From: Vibrio mytili
Lineage (GTDB): Bacteria > Pseudomonadota > Gammaproteobacteria > Enterobacterales > Vibrionaceae
Assembly: GCF_000830505.1 (NCBI RefSeq)
Contig: NZ_JXOK01000015.1
Coordinates: 62,001 to 126,000, forward strand
Reading direction: 5' to 3'
DNA: 64,000 nucleotides
Under the pieces are notes generated by a model. That model saw only the letters and a list, made by a program, of their open reading frames with translations. It searched no databases and had not been told where the DNA came from. This document shows positions 49,750 through 58,126 of this stretch, in pieces (the stretch's first letter is position 1; each line of letters starts with the position of its first letter). The position numbers and the translations under genes were made by a program.

Positions 49750-51053
49750 ATGGCTAAAACCGATATGCAGCTATTGCTGTACCAATCTTACAGAAGCATC
49801 AAACTGAGAGTTCTACTTTCACCAAAGAAGAGCTTCTTGAGCAAGTGGGTTGGAAACCCAGTACATTCAAGTCTTACTACGGGAAGGGACAGATCACCCA
49901 GTTCTTAGCTGAGATCGAAGCTAATACGTACGAAGCAATAAATGTACTAGACGTAAGTTTCATCGAGTTCAAAAAGCGTTTATCTCAAAGCAAACACTAT
50001 CAAGAGTTAGGTCATAAATGTAAATCTAACTTAGCGAAAGCTCTGCTCAAAAAATCCAAAGATAATATGATGCTCGCCTTAGAGCTTTATAACAGACCAT
50101 CACTTGAAAATAAGTTAGATGGATTTGTCATGATGTACTCAACAGCTTGGGAACAGCTACTTAAGGCAATTATCATTGAGCGTGATGGTGAAGAATCAAT
50201 ATTTGAGAAATCGAATAAACAAGGCGTTAAGAAAACAATTTCTTTGCGACAATGTTTGGATAAGTTGTTCAAAGAGAATGACAATGTAAGGAAGAATATC
50301 TCTCGTATAGCTGATTGGCGTGATGGTGCAGTTCATCTACTTATGCCAGAGCTTCAAGGATTAGCCTCTCGAATTTTTCAATCAGGCGTTCTAAATTACT
50401 CATCCAAGTTTCAAGATTTTGCTGAGATACCATTTATGCAGTCTCAGCATGCTGGCATGATATCTCTAGTTGGTGATTTCAAAATGCCACCAAAAGCGAT
50501 GTTAAGCTCATTATATGGTAAAGCTGCGGAAGATATTCTTGAATTAGCTCAAACGGTACAAGACGAAATTGAGCAAGAAGATGATATTGAGTTCGCCATA
50601 CCTATTAACGTATCACTTGTATACGCTCGCAATGAAAAAGATAGTCAGATAATACTTGCTGCTGCTAATGGTAAAACTCAGGACTTGGAGCGGTTGAAAA
50701 AAGCTCTCATTGTAGAAAAACGAGTAGACCCAGAGAAAACTCATACTTTTACTCAAAAGACTGCTATTGATGCAATCAATAAAACCCTTCATGCTAACTA
50801 CGATACCGCAAAGCTAGAGAAGTGTTTAGTAGCTCGAGACAAGAGAGGAAAGCCAACGATAAACAATCATTGCTTCCAAGCAGCATTAAAAAAGCTAAAT
50901 TGGAAAGCAACGTCTAACAAACACCACCACTACCAAAAGATATCCAATACACACATTTATTCTCAAGATGCGGTTGATGATCTGGTTAGACATATTACAA
51001 CGAAGGATGACTTTATTAAGCAAGCGAAGGCTCAAGCTTCAAAGAAAAAGTAG
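49750..51053 (+). CDS. DUF3644-domain protein (N-terminal frame broken)
   Basis: Main frame 49845-51053 (GTG start, 402 residues). The stretch before it also reads in frame as conserved-looking protein (RYAAIAVPILQKHQ, then TKEELLEQVGWKPST). The only ATG that would lead in, at 49750 (MAKT), is one base out of frame near 49763. So a missing base in ACCC/AAAAC is likely and the true protein is about 434 residues. The middle has a helical region (WEQLLKAIIIERDGEES) typical of DUF3644, and the C-terminus is a separate Lys-rich DNA/RNA-binding-like part. DUF3644 genes often occur in defence islands, but their function is unknown. Confidence 0.75.
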
Positions 51054-51101
51054 CTTTCTGTAAAGCGCTTCATTGTCCTTAAATGAGAAAAGATTAAACC
51101 G

Positions 51102-51638
51102 ATGACATACACAATAACTGAACATAAACATCGCTTCTGTGCATGGGCAGCTTCCAGAGCGTCAAGTGTCAAGGAGACAAGGTTTACGGTAGAACAAGGT
51201 AAACAACTTATCGAGTCTATAGGTCTAGACACATTGGTTGACAATCCAGATAAACTACCAGCAAGAGTGGACATTGATAAACAGCACCGCCTATGGCGTG
51301 AACAACTTATTGCTGAAGCAAGTAAAATAGGATTGACCTTTACTCATGGGGTCGCCGCCAAATTAATCAACATGTACTTAAAATCGGCTTTGGTTTGCGG
51401 GGGACATGATTCGCACGTAAAAGTCGTCGATTTGCACCCTCCCATAGATGCTGTGTTGTTGAACGCTTTGTGCCGAAGTAATTTCGGAGGACTGAAGTTT
51501 CGCTGGAAAGAGGCTGAGCTAGCAAGGTGGTCTAAATTTTCCTCAGATCAATATGAACAAGTGATCCAATCAATCAGAGAAGTAATGGGCAGCCGCGCGT
51601 TATGGGAAATTGAAAAATTCTGGAAAGGGCACCAGTAA
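51102..51638 (+). CDS. Hypothetical partner of the DUF3644 gene
   Basis: 178 residues, soluble, MTYTITEHKHRFCAWAASRA at the start, mixed helix and strand, ending LWEIEKFWKGHQ. It lies 48 bp after the DUF3644 gene in the same orientation inside the repeat-bounded module. The N-terminal HKHRFCAWAASRAS and the LIESIGLD region recur in proteins of defence loci as far as I recall, without a known activity. Confidence 0.7.
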   Translation: MTYTITEHKHRFCAWAASRASSVKETRFTVEQGKQLIESIGLDTLVDNPDKLPARVDIDKQHRLWREQLIAEASKIGLTFTHGVAAKLINMYLKSALVCGGHDSHVKVVDLHPPIDAVLLNALCRSNFGGLKFRWKEAELARWSKFSSDQYEQVIQSIREVMGSRALWEIEKFWKGHQ

Positions 51639-51646
51639 TGAATGAA

Positions 51647-51680
51647 CTAAGGCGCTTTTGTCCCAGTTCAATTGACTGGT
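51647..51680. repeat. Module-boundary repeat, copy 2
   Basis: CTAAGGCGCTTTTGTCCC, identical to 49552-49569, followed by a short inverted repeat CCAGTTCAATTGACTGG. It follows the stop of the 178-residue gene by 9 bp. Confidence 0.6.
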
Positions 51681-51734
51681 CGAACTTTATAGCCCTAGTA
51701 TAAGCACTTAACCTGTAGTGCATTAGGAATCTCA

Positions 51735-52175
51735 ATGGAACCATCAAAACCATTATCTTGGGTCAAAGGCTTAAAAAATGCGTATCAAAGTCTTGGTGCC
51801 ATTCAGCGAGATCAATACTCGTGGGTGGCGAAAACAGATTTAACCTATGTTTTTTCGGCAGAGATAGACCACATACATCCTGAAGACAACAGGTACAATC
51901 ATAAGGATGGTACTTTTAGTAAAAGGGTTCCAGCCATGAGTATAGCGCTGGGCCACGAGCCATTAAGTATTAGCCATTCAAAAGAGCTGTTTGAAGCCGT
52001 CAGGGATGCGTTTTCTCAGTCACTAGAATGCTATGTAATCTTGGTAAAAGGCACTAAATTTGGTACCTCCAAAGGAGGGATTAAAGCAGGTCATGACGAC
52101 CATTTTTGGATAGTCGAATGCCTAGATGGCACAGTCGAGAATGGTTACGAATTCAAGCTTTGTCGAATACGTTAA
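51735..52175 (+). CDS. Hypothetical protein
   Basis: 146 residues, soluble, MEPSKPLSWVKGLKNAYQSL at the start, with FSAEIDHIHPEDNRYNHKDG and SLECYVILVKGTKFG, resembling no family I can name. It is a single-gene module between the boundary repeats at 51647 and 52192. A possible defence or accessory gene by place. Confidence 0.6.
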   Translation: MEPSKPLSWVKGLKNAYQSLGAIQRDQYSWVAKTDLTYVFSAEIDHIHPEDNRYNHKDGTFSKRVPAMSIALGHEPLSISHSKELFEAVRDAFSQSLECYVILVKGTKFGTSKGGIKAGHDDHFWIVECLDGTVENGYEFKLCRIR

Positions 52176-52191
52176 ATCCTAGCCCAGCGAT

Positions 52192-52219
52192 GTTAACCAA
52201 ACTCGCATTTGTCCCGAAG
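52192..52219. repeat. Looser module-boundary-like sequence
   Basis: GTTAACCAAACT then CGCATTTGTCCCGAAG parallels GTTAACTAATCT plus GCGCTTTTGTCCCCAAG at 49544-49573, after another gene end. A weaker likeness (GGCAGTTGTTTGTGTCCCC) lies at 45982, after the recombinase gene. The rest of 52220-52430 shows no gene. Confidence 0.4.
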
Positions 52220-52430
52220 TGACTCAAAATCATCGTCAGCATATCTCCGGGCAACTGATTTCTAACTACTCACCTTTAATGAATAATTGTGCAAACACAT
52301 ATATTTCTCTCACATGAATTTTATTGAGGAAAATTTTGAAGCAGGACGACAAGAAATTTAAAGAGCGAAAATGACAATGGGGCATTTTTGAGTTACCCGA
52401 TTGCAGTATGTCGTCAGCGAAGGCAGCACA

Positions 52431-53198
52431 TCATTTTTGTTTGCTTGCCTTTGTTATCAGCTGAAACTCCATACCAGTGCGTTTAGTGTTACGGGTTCTA
52501 TAGCGCGTTGGATATTTATCAAAAAAGTCAGATAACTTCTTCAACCCGTAGTTTCGAGGGTCAAAATCTGGCTTCAGTCTCTTTAAGTACTTGCCTATTT
52601 CACCTAGTTTTGCCCAGCCCGATTCATCTCGATAGTTCTGCCAAGCTTGATGCATTAATCGCCATAATTCGCGTTCTGAGTCTTGATTAGAGCTTGGTTG
52701 TGCCTCCCCAAGATCAACATCAGCGTTTAAGTTCTCTATCGCTACAAAGTCATCACAAGCGTTTTTAAACGAAGTCGGAGTCATCGCTTTTCCTACACCG
52801 ATGACGTGTATCTCCGACTCTCTTAATCTCGTAGCAAGACTTGTAAAGTCACTATCACTGGATATCAAAGCAAAAGCATCAAACCTTTGGCTGTACAAGA
52901 GATCCATTGCATCAATAATCATTAAAGAGTCTGTCGAGTTTTTTCCAGATGTATAGGCAAATTGCTGCTTAGCTTGAATCGCTAACTCATTCAAAGGCTG
53001 CTTCCAGTTTTTTAGTTGTTCAGCAGAAAAATCGCCATATGCACGTTTAACGATGATCTGCCCAAAACTAGAAAGCTCTTCAATAATCAGGTTTAGCTTT
53101 GAGTGTGGAGTGTTTTCTGAATCAATTAATACAGCGATTTTTCTGTTACCCATAATCCGTGCGTGACCATCCTTTATGTAGTTAGTTGCACTATCCAA
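52431..53198 (-). CDS. NYN-domain nuclease-like protein with C-terminal LOTUS/OST-HTH domain
   Basis: About 255 residues. The NYN (PIN-like) domain starts IAVLIDSENTPHSKLN and has ALISSDSDFTSLATRLRES with conserved acidic residues, as in LabA/MARF1-like proteins. The C-terminal part (WAKLGEIGKYLKRLKPDFDP, then YGLKKLSDFFDKYPT) is an OST-HTH/LOTUS-type RNA-binding domain. This suggests an RNase or RNA-binding regulator. I use a TTG start at 53198 with a GGAAGGA site; ATG 53153 is also possible. It follows the 53.2-kb gene by about 17 bp. Confidence 0.8.
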   Translation of the reverse strand: MDSATNYIKDGHARIMGNRKIAVLIDSENTPHSKLNLIIEELSSFGQIIVKRAYGDFSAEQLKNWKQPLNELAIQAKQQFAYTSGKNSTDSLMIIDAMDLLYSQRFDAFALISSDSDFTSLATRLRESEIHVIGVGKAMTPTSFKNACDDFVAIENLNADVDLGEAQPSSNQDSERELWRLMHQAWQNYRDESGWAKLGEIGKYLKRLKPDFDPRNYGLKKLSDFFDKYPTRYRTRNTKRTGMEFQLITKASKQK

Positions 53199-53215
53199 TT
53201 TTATTCCTTCCAAGG

Positions 53216-53935
53216 TTATTGTTCGCGCTCAAAAACAGTTACTAAGGTGCGACGCCCATTATCGTTAACAATAAGGTATGTGAATTTGGAAGTTGGATGC
53301 CCCCAAGCTTCTACATTGTCGGCAGTACCGTATTTTTTCGCTTTATGGGCCAAAACATTTGCAGGCAAATTTCGAATTCTCAACTCAGGATGTTTAAGTC
53401 GATTGACTAAACTCGCCCAGGGCTTTTTGGGATCTCCAGTGCTCAATCGCTCTTTATACTGTTCAACAGCGTGAGCGGTAACATAAACGGTCCCCATTGC
53501 TGGTGTTTCAACGGCATCATGCGTATTTGCATATTCCTGGCGATTTGCATCTAAGAGCACTGTTACACATGATTTTGGGTCGGCCATGAACTCACGACTT
53601 TGTGATACCTCTATTTGCACTCCAGCCATTCGGTTTTGAAGAAATGCTGCAAACTTTTGTGCATGTTTTTTCGTAGATTTACCACGGGCAAGCTTTTTGA
53701 TTGCTCCCTTTGACACAACGAGTTTGTAGCCAGAACCAGAACCCGGCTCTCGACCCATTACTTTTTCTTCAAAGAGTAGGTATTGAATGGCTGATAATTC
53801 TGAAATCAAATCAGAATCTTCATGGGAAAAGTCGATTTTTACATCAAGAATTCCACTGCGTTTAGTGCCCACACGCCAGAATACTCGGCTCGTTTGGTCA
53901 TCTAGTTTTTCAGAAAGAGTGGTTAGAATCATCAT
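53216..53935 (-). CDS. Hypothetical protein of the 54-kb backbone operon
   Basis: 239 residues from ATG 53935 (GGAGATAAG site). An upstream frame start at 53971 is not supported. Soluble; no export signal; a basic C-terminal region with TVYVTAHAVEQYKERLSTGD. Co-transcribed with the NYN gene. The palindrome CTTTCACATGTGAAAG lies about 113 bp upstream (54048). Found in this plasmid family as I recall, but without a function. Confidence 0.65.
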   Translation of the reverse strand: MMILTTLSEKLDDQTSRVFWRVGTKRSGILDVKIDFSHEDSDLISELSAIQYLLFEEKVMGREPGSGSGYKLVVSKGAIKKLARGKSTKKHAQKFAAFLQNRMAGVQIEVSQSREFMADPKSCVTVLLDANRQEYANTHDAVETPAMGTVYVTAHAVEQYKERLSTGDPKKPWASLVNRLKHPELRIRNLPANVLAHKAKKYGTADNVEAWGHPTSKFTYLIVNDNGRRTLVTVFEREQ

Positions 53936-54047
53936 AGTCTTATCTCCGGTATTTAAGATCCCTTCCGGCATCGCCGTAAGGACCTCATTTAGTTAATATT
54001 CATACTTACTTTATCATGCTTTTTGAAAACGCAACCCCTCCCCTCCA

Positions 54048-54063
54048 CTTTCACATGTGAAAG
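54048..54063. promoter_or_regulatory. Palindromic operator/centromere-like site, copy 3
   Basis: Perfect CTTTCACATGTGAAAG, same as at 1971 and 17880, extended by A and T on both sides as at 1971. It lies between the 53.9-kb and 54.1-kb genes, upstream of the former. Confidence 0.6.
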
Positions 54064-54080
54064 TCTAAGTAGAAATCCAG

Positions 54081-54341
54081 CTAGTACGCCCAACTGTCAA
54101 AATCTGTATGGGTGAGAATTTCACCGTCTTTGGCCGGACGAACATAAACACTTCCATAACCCCCTTCTGTTCCAATCGCGTAACACGCAATAGAAAATGC
54201 AATTTGAGGGTTAGGTACAGTGGCAACTATTTCTTCATTGATTGTTACGACAGAACAATGACCCGTGTACGAATCTGGCAACTCAGAAATTGCGGTTGCT
54301 GCATCGAGCGTTTCACTTCCATCCGATATCAGAATGCTCAT
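54081..54341 (-). CDS. Small hypothetical protein
   Basis: 86 residues, acidic, MSILISDGSETLDAATAISE at the start, ending in DSWAY. No membrane helix. In the 54.6-kb operon, 20 bp after the small membrane protein gene. No family recognised. Confidence 0.55.
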   Translation of the reverse strand: MSILISDGSETLDAATAISELPDSYTGHCSVVTINEEIVATVPNPQIAFSIACYAIGTEGGYGSVYVRPAKDGEILTHTDFDSWAY

Positions 54342-54360
54342 ATTTAGCTACCAAACTGTA

Positions 54361-54604
54361 CTAAAATCCAAAGAAACTACCACCAGCAAGTCCTGACGAA
54401 TCGCCAACAACAGCAGCATAAATGGCAGCAGCTATTGCCGCAACGATGACAAACTTAACGATGGCAAAGCCAAAAGAGAACAGCCTCCATATTAAAAAAG
54501 AACCCAATCACAGCAGCAATCCAGCGCCAATCAAAGGGTATATCACCTAAAGAACTATCAAGGGCTCTCTGAACTTCATATAGCCAGCCGTTTATCATAT
54601 CCAT
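54361..54604 (-). CDS. Small membrane protein, one 1-base frameshift
   Basis: ATG 54604 starts MDMINGWLYEVQRALDSSLG. An extra T in a run of T near 54490 breaks the frame. Without it the protein continues IGFFLIWRLFSFGFAIVKFV and AAAIYAAVVGDSSG to a stop at 54361, about 80 residues with two membrane helices. The promoter-proximal gene of the operon, 69-93 bp from the activator-like box at 54673. Confidence 0.55.
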
Positions 54605-54672
54605 AAGATCAATCTCCAGAGCATCATGCTCTTAGTGTACCGACATGACATTTTTTTAAGAGATGAGAACTT

Positions 54673-54697
54673 GCCCTTTTTTGGGCAAATTGAGGGA
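54673..54697 (-). promoter_or_regulatory. SetCD/AcaCD-like activator box, copy 3
   Basis: GCCCTTTTTTGGGCAAATTG then AGGGAC, the third box of the set, again 69-93 bp upstream of a leftward start (54604). The sequence is the best match to the traI box in TTGGGCAnnTTGAGG. Confidence 0.55.
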
Positions 54698-54777
54698 CAT
54701 GACAAAGAGCTACTTAGTAAAAGAGTGATCTGCTTTAGGATGGCAATCCTATTTGTGGTTGGTTGTGTTAAATAATC

Positions 54778-54800
54778 TACCACAATTCTATTTTGTGGTA
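54778..54800 (+). promoter_or_regulatory. Operator-like inverted repeat upstream of the AAA ATPase gene
   Basis: TACCACAA-TTCTATT-TTGTGGTA has perfect 8-bp arms and lies about 36 bp upstream of the ATPase ATG. Probably a repressor or autoregulatory site. The site was not seen elsewhere in the window. Confidence 0.6.
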
Positions 54801-54835
54801 TCATTGATAACACAATTTACCAAAGGAGCACGACA

Positions 54836-55930
54836 ATGGATATCTGGCATTATCCTCGTACACAGCTTGCTACGTTTATCCTTAACGGGATGGACAAAGG
54901 TCTTCTTCAACGTGTTTCAATCTTCGCTCCACGCAAGCGAGGAAAAACTCAATTCATTCAAAAAGATATCATTCCTATGGCTCGTGAACTTGGTGTCTTA
55001 CCTATCTATGTAGATTTTTGGATGCAAAAAGACGACCCAGAAGGCATCTTCATTAAATCCGTCATTGATGCTTGTGAAAGGAATGAAGGATTTCTACATA
55101 AGCTTGGCAAAGCTCTCAACTTCAAAAAGTTAGGTTTTAGTGCAGCTGGTGGCAAAGTTGAAGTAGAGCGTTCTCAGGGAGAACTGAGAGCTGACTTGTT
55201 CGCTGTATTTCAACGCTTAAACGAGCTGGATATGCCTGTTTTACTGTTGCTTGACGAAGTTCAACATTTGGCTACTCGCAAAGAATTTGACTCGTTTACG
55301 GCAGCTCTACGCAGTTTTGTAGTGAACAGAGAGGATAACAACGTCAAATGCATCTTCACAGGTTCAAGTAGAGAGGGGTTAAGTCGCTTATTCAAAGACA
55401 ACAAGGCTCCATTCTACAACTCCAGCCAAACCCAGATATTTGAAGAGCTGGATATGGATTTCGTTGAATTCGAGTTGGCCGCATTCAAAAATGTCACTGG
55501 TGGTGTCGAACTCGACAAACACAAAGCCCTAGAAATCTTAATCAAACAAAATCGCGCTCCCGCTCGGTTTGTTGAAATGTTAAAGAATATGGCCCTGAAC
55601 ATGGTTCATGACCTAGATATTGGTGTCCATCGTTATGACGTTGATCGTATCGAGTCAGAGGACCACTTTTCAAAAACATACGAACAACTGAAACCTATCG
55701 AAGTGGCGATCCTAAAGCTTGTTGCTGCCAATGAGTCAAAAGGTCTTTATACCAAAACAGGACTAGACAAAGTGAAAGCTTTCACTGGCGACCCAGAAAC
55801 AGACGTTACAAAATGGTCGGTGAAAAATGCAGTCACACGATTGAAGTCGCTTGAGCTAATTTACAGCCCAGAGCGTGGGAAGTTGGAAATTGAGAACCAC
55901 GACTTTCGTGATTATATTCTTGAAAAATAA
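54836..55930 (+). CDS. AAA-family ATPase (ATP-binding protein)
   Basis: 364 residues. Walker A is variant APRKRGKTQFI near 31-41, Walker B LLLLDEVQH near 140-148, sensor-like CIFTGSSREGLS. A C-terminal winged helix (residues about 285-364, LKPIEVAILKLVAANESKGL) is like those of STAND/ORC-related ATPases. Similar genes occur on plasmids of this type. DNA-binding regulator or stability factor is possible. AAGGAG site at the start and an inverted repeat upstream. Confidence 0.85.
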   Translation: MDIWHYPRTQLATFILNGMDKGLLQRVSIFAPRKRGKTQFIQKDIIPMARELGVLPIYVDFWMQKDDPEGIFIKSVIDACERNEGFLHKLGKALNFKKLGFSAAGGKVEVERSQGELRADLFAVFQRLNELDMPVLLLLDEVQHLATRKEFDSFTAALRSFVVNREDNNVKCIFTGSSREGLSRLFKDNKAPFYNSSQTQIFEELDMDFVEFELAAFKNVTGGVELDKHKALEILIKQNRAPARFVEMLKNMALNMVHDLDIGVHRYDVDRIESEDHFSKTYEQLKPIEVAILKLVAANESKGLYTKTGLDKVKAFTGDPETDVTKWSVKNAVTRLKSLELIYSPERGKLEIENHDFRDYILEK

Positions 55931-55966
55931 GTGCCTTTCGGCATGTTAAGACTATCAGCCCATGCT

Positions 55967-56242
55967 TCATGCGTGGGTTTTGTTTATGAGTTGTACTTCT
56001 ATATTCTCAAACCCCATGTCTCTAACCTGATTTACCAGGATATCAAGCCTCCACACTCTCAAGTCACTGGTTCTTCCATGTCTAATTGCATACGCGATTC
56101 CTTTACCACTATCAATCCCAACCAAATGAAACTTATTAGGATGCAGTTTAGATTCCTGCGCAATTAGTTTGGTCATTGTTCGAGTCTCCGCGAGACGGCG
56201 GAACTCACCTTCTTTTACTTGATGGAAAACGACTCCAGACAT
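55967..56242 (-). CDS. Small hypothetical protein
   Basis: About 91 residues from ATG 56242: MSGVVFHQVKEGEFRRLAET, containing a conserved-looking LVGIDSGKGIAYAIRHG. Soluble, basic. Convergent with the AAA ATPase. No family named. 56243-56534 holds only the upstream flank of IS110. Confidence 0.6.
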   Translation of the reverse strand: MSGVVFHQVKEGEFRRLAETRTMTKLIAQESKLHPNKFHLVGIDSGKGIAYAIRHGRTSDLRVWRLDILVNQVRDMGFENIEVQLINKTHA

Positions 56243-56534
56243 ACATATCACCATTATGTTGACTACATATGCTCATTATGTCGATTTAAAGGGGGAAATC
56301 AAAGAGGTTTTATTGCTGGGGCACGATAAGTAATAAGCTGAGGTTCGAAGCAGAAACGCCATCAGCCAGGTCAGTGATGTAATTTTGCACAAACTTTAAC
56401 TAATTGTCCAAAGTCTCAAACACATCCCCCAGCAATATAGCACAATGATCCGCCCCAGCAGATAATTGGACTCCCCTCCTTACTAACCGTAAGCTAGATA
56501 ATTCGAAGCTTGCTACATAAAACTGGAGTTCAGC

Positions 56535-57572
56535 ATGAAGAAAACTATCGTTGGTGTCGACTTAGCAAAGAAAGTGGTTCAAGTTTGTGTCTATGCAAAC
56601 AAGAAGGTGCGTTCCAATACCGAAATGACGCCGAATGAATTCGCTTTGTGGTTAGCTAACTCCAAGCCAATGACAGTGATATTTGAAGCGTGTAGTACTT
56701 CCAATTACTGGAAGCAGCGGACTGCATCTTTAGGTCATGATGCCCGACTTATTTCTCCAAATTTAGTTGCTTCAGTAAGACAAAATCAAAAAACAGATAA
56801 GAATGATGCACTGGCCATTATTCAAGCTTCATTGCTTCCAGATGTCGCATTTGTTTCTGGAAAATCTGTAGAACAACAGCAGCTTCAATCCATAATGCGC
56901 ATGAGAGAGCTTTGCATGAAGCAAAAGACAGCCGCGAAAAATCAGATTATCGCTTTGCTATCGGAGTTCAATATTAAAGTGTCTAAGCGCAAGGGTGGAT
57001 TATTACGAGTTATTGAATCAACACTTGAAGATGCTGAAAACGGCTTTTCTATGGAGTTCAGGGTTGCTCTCTGTGCAGCTAAAGAACAGTATCTCACTTT
57101 GGTTGAAACTATTAGTACTTACGATACCTGCCTTGAGCAATCTATAAAGTCTCATCCCGACTGCAAAAAACTTCTGAAGATCGAGGGAATCGGAATACTG
57201 AACGCCATAAACTTGTACATTGCACTGGGCTGCGCGGATATCGGCTCTTTCACAAAAGGGAAAGATGCCGCGGCATGTATTGGTTTAACACCGATACAAC
57301 ACTCCTCGGGAGGTAAATCCAAGGTGGGGTCTATAGGTCGCCGAACAAAGAATACCATTTTAAGAAGTCAATTGATAACAGGGGCAATGTCTATAGTCAA
57401 TCACTTAGGGACTAGAGCAGCTAAAACGAAGAAAGAGCTATGGCTTAAAGCGCTGATTGAGCGTCGAGGCAAAAAGTGTGCAGCAGTCGCTTTAGCCAAT
57501 AAAAATGTTAGAACAGCCTTCGCCTTGCTTACCCAAGGTTCGGAATACAAAGCGGATCCTGTATCAGCTTAA
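56535..57572 (+). CDS. IS110-family transposase
   Basis: 345 residues. The N-terminal DEDD-type catalytic domain starts VGVDLAKKVVQV, has EACSTSNYWK and KTDKNDALAI. The C-terminal part has the IS110 (transposase_20) helix-hairpin region KIEGIGILNAIN and GKDAAACIGLTPIQHSSGGKSK with the conserved Ser. Looks intact. Element ends could not be fixed by eye. Confidence 0.93.
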   Translation: MKKTIVGVDLAKKVVQVCVYANKKVRSNTEMTPNEFALWLANSKPMTVIFEACSTSNYWKQRTASLGHDARLISPNLVASVRQNQKTDKNDALAIIQASLLPDVAFVSGKSVEQQQLQSIMRMRELCMKQKTAAKNQIIALLSEFNIKVSKRKGGLLRVIESTLEDAENGFSMEFRVALCAAKEQYLTLVETISTYDTCLEQSIKSHPDCKKLLKIEGIGILNAINLYIALGCADIGSFTKGKDAAACIGLTPIQHSSGGKSKVGSIGRRTKNTILRSQLITGAMSIVNHLGTRAAKTKKELWLKALIERRGKKCAAVALANKNVRTAFALLTQGSEYKADPVSA

Positions 57573-57607
57573 ACGTGTCAAAACAGTGAAATGCATATAT
57601 GATAAAA

Positions 57608-57761
57608 ATCAACTGGTTATGCAGGTCCAAAACAAGAGCTTCTAGCTCGTCTAGCAGAATTGCAACTAGTTCGCGTAAATATCATAGAGCCTGAGTTCGC
57701 TACTCTTCGAGAGCTCGTACATAAGTGCGCATTTATTTCATATTATAATTTTTACTGTTGA
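57608..57761 (+). pseudogene. Short coding remnant between IS110 and IS3
   Basis: An uninterrupted frame of about 50 codons, GPKQELLARLAELQLVRVN and IIEPEFATLRELVHKCA, ends at a TGA before the IS3 left end. It has no start codon, so it is the truncated tail of a gene. Identity unknown. Confidence 0.3.
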
Positions 57762-57827
57762 CAACGGGGAGTCCACATAAGTTTTGGACACCGAGTTAAG
57801 TGAGTACAATCACTAACGAGGTGAACA

Positions 57828-58112
57828 ATGACAACCAAGAATACAAGAATCAAACACACTCCTGAATTTAAAGCTGAAACCCTTAAATTAGCTGAAAAGA
57901 TTGGTGTGGCTGCCACTGCAAAACAGTTATCGCTGCATGAATCTCAAATCTATGCATGGCGAAAGGCTTCGAAGAAAGATACCAACACCAGTAATCGAGA
58001 AAAAGAACTGGCTGCTGAAAACGCTAAGCTCAAAAGGTTACTTGCTGAGCAAGCAGAGGAGCTAGAAATCGTAAAAAAGGCCGCCACCTATTTCGCGAAG
58101 CATCTAAAATAG
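57828..58112 (+). CDS. IS3-family transposase OrfA
   Basis: 94 residues: helix-turn-helix (AATAKQLSLHESQIYAWRKA) and a leucine-zipper tail (KELAAENAKLKRLLAEQAEE). A slippery AAAAAAG at 58073-58079 allows a -1 shift into OrfB, which reads on as the usual fused transposase. Confidence 0.9.
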   Translation: MTTKNTRIKHTPEFKAETLKLAEKIGVAATAKQLSLHESQIYAWRKASKKDTNTSNREKELAAENAKLKRLLAEQAEELEIVKKAATYFAKHLK

Positions 58113-58126
58113 ATTGCTATGAATTT

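Noticed and set aside
45982-52219. An integron cassette array with attC sites
   Set aside because: No integron integrase motif, no attI and no RYYYAAC/GTTRRRY pairs were found around the boundary motifs; only the analogy is kept.
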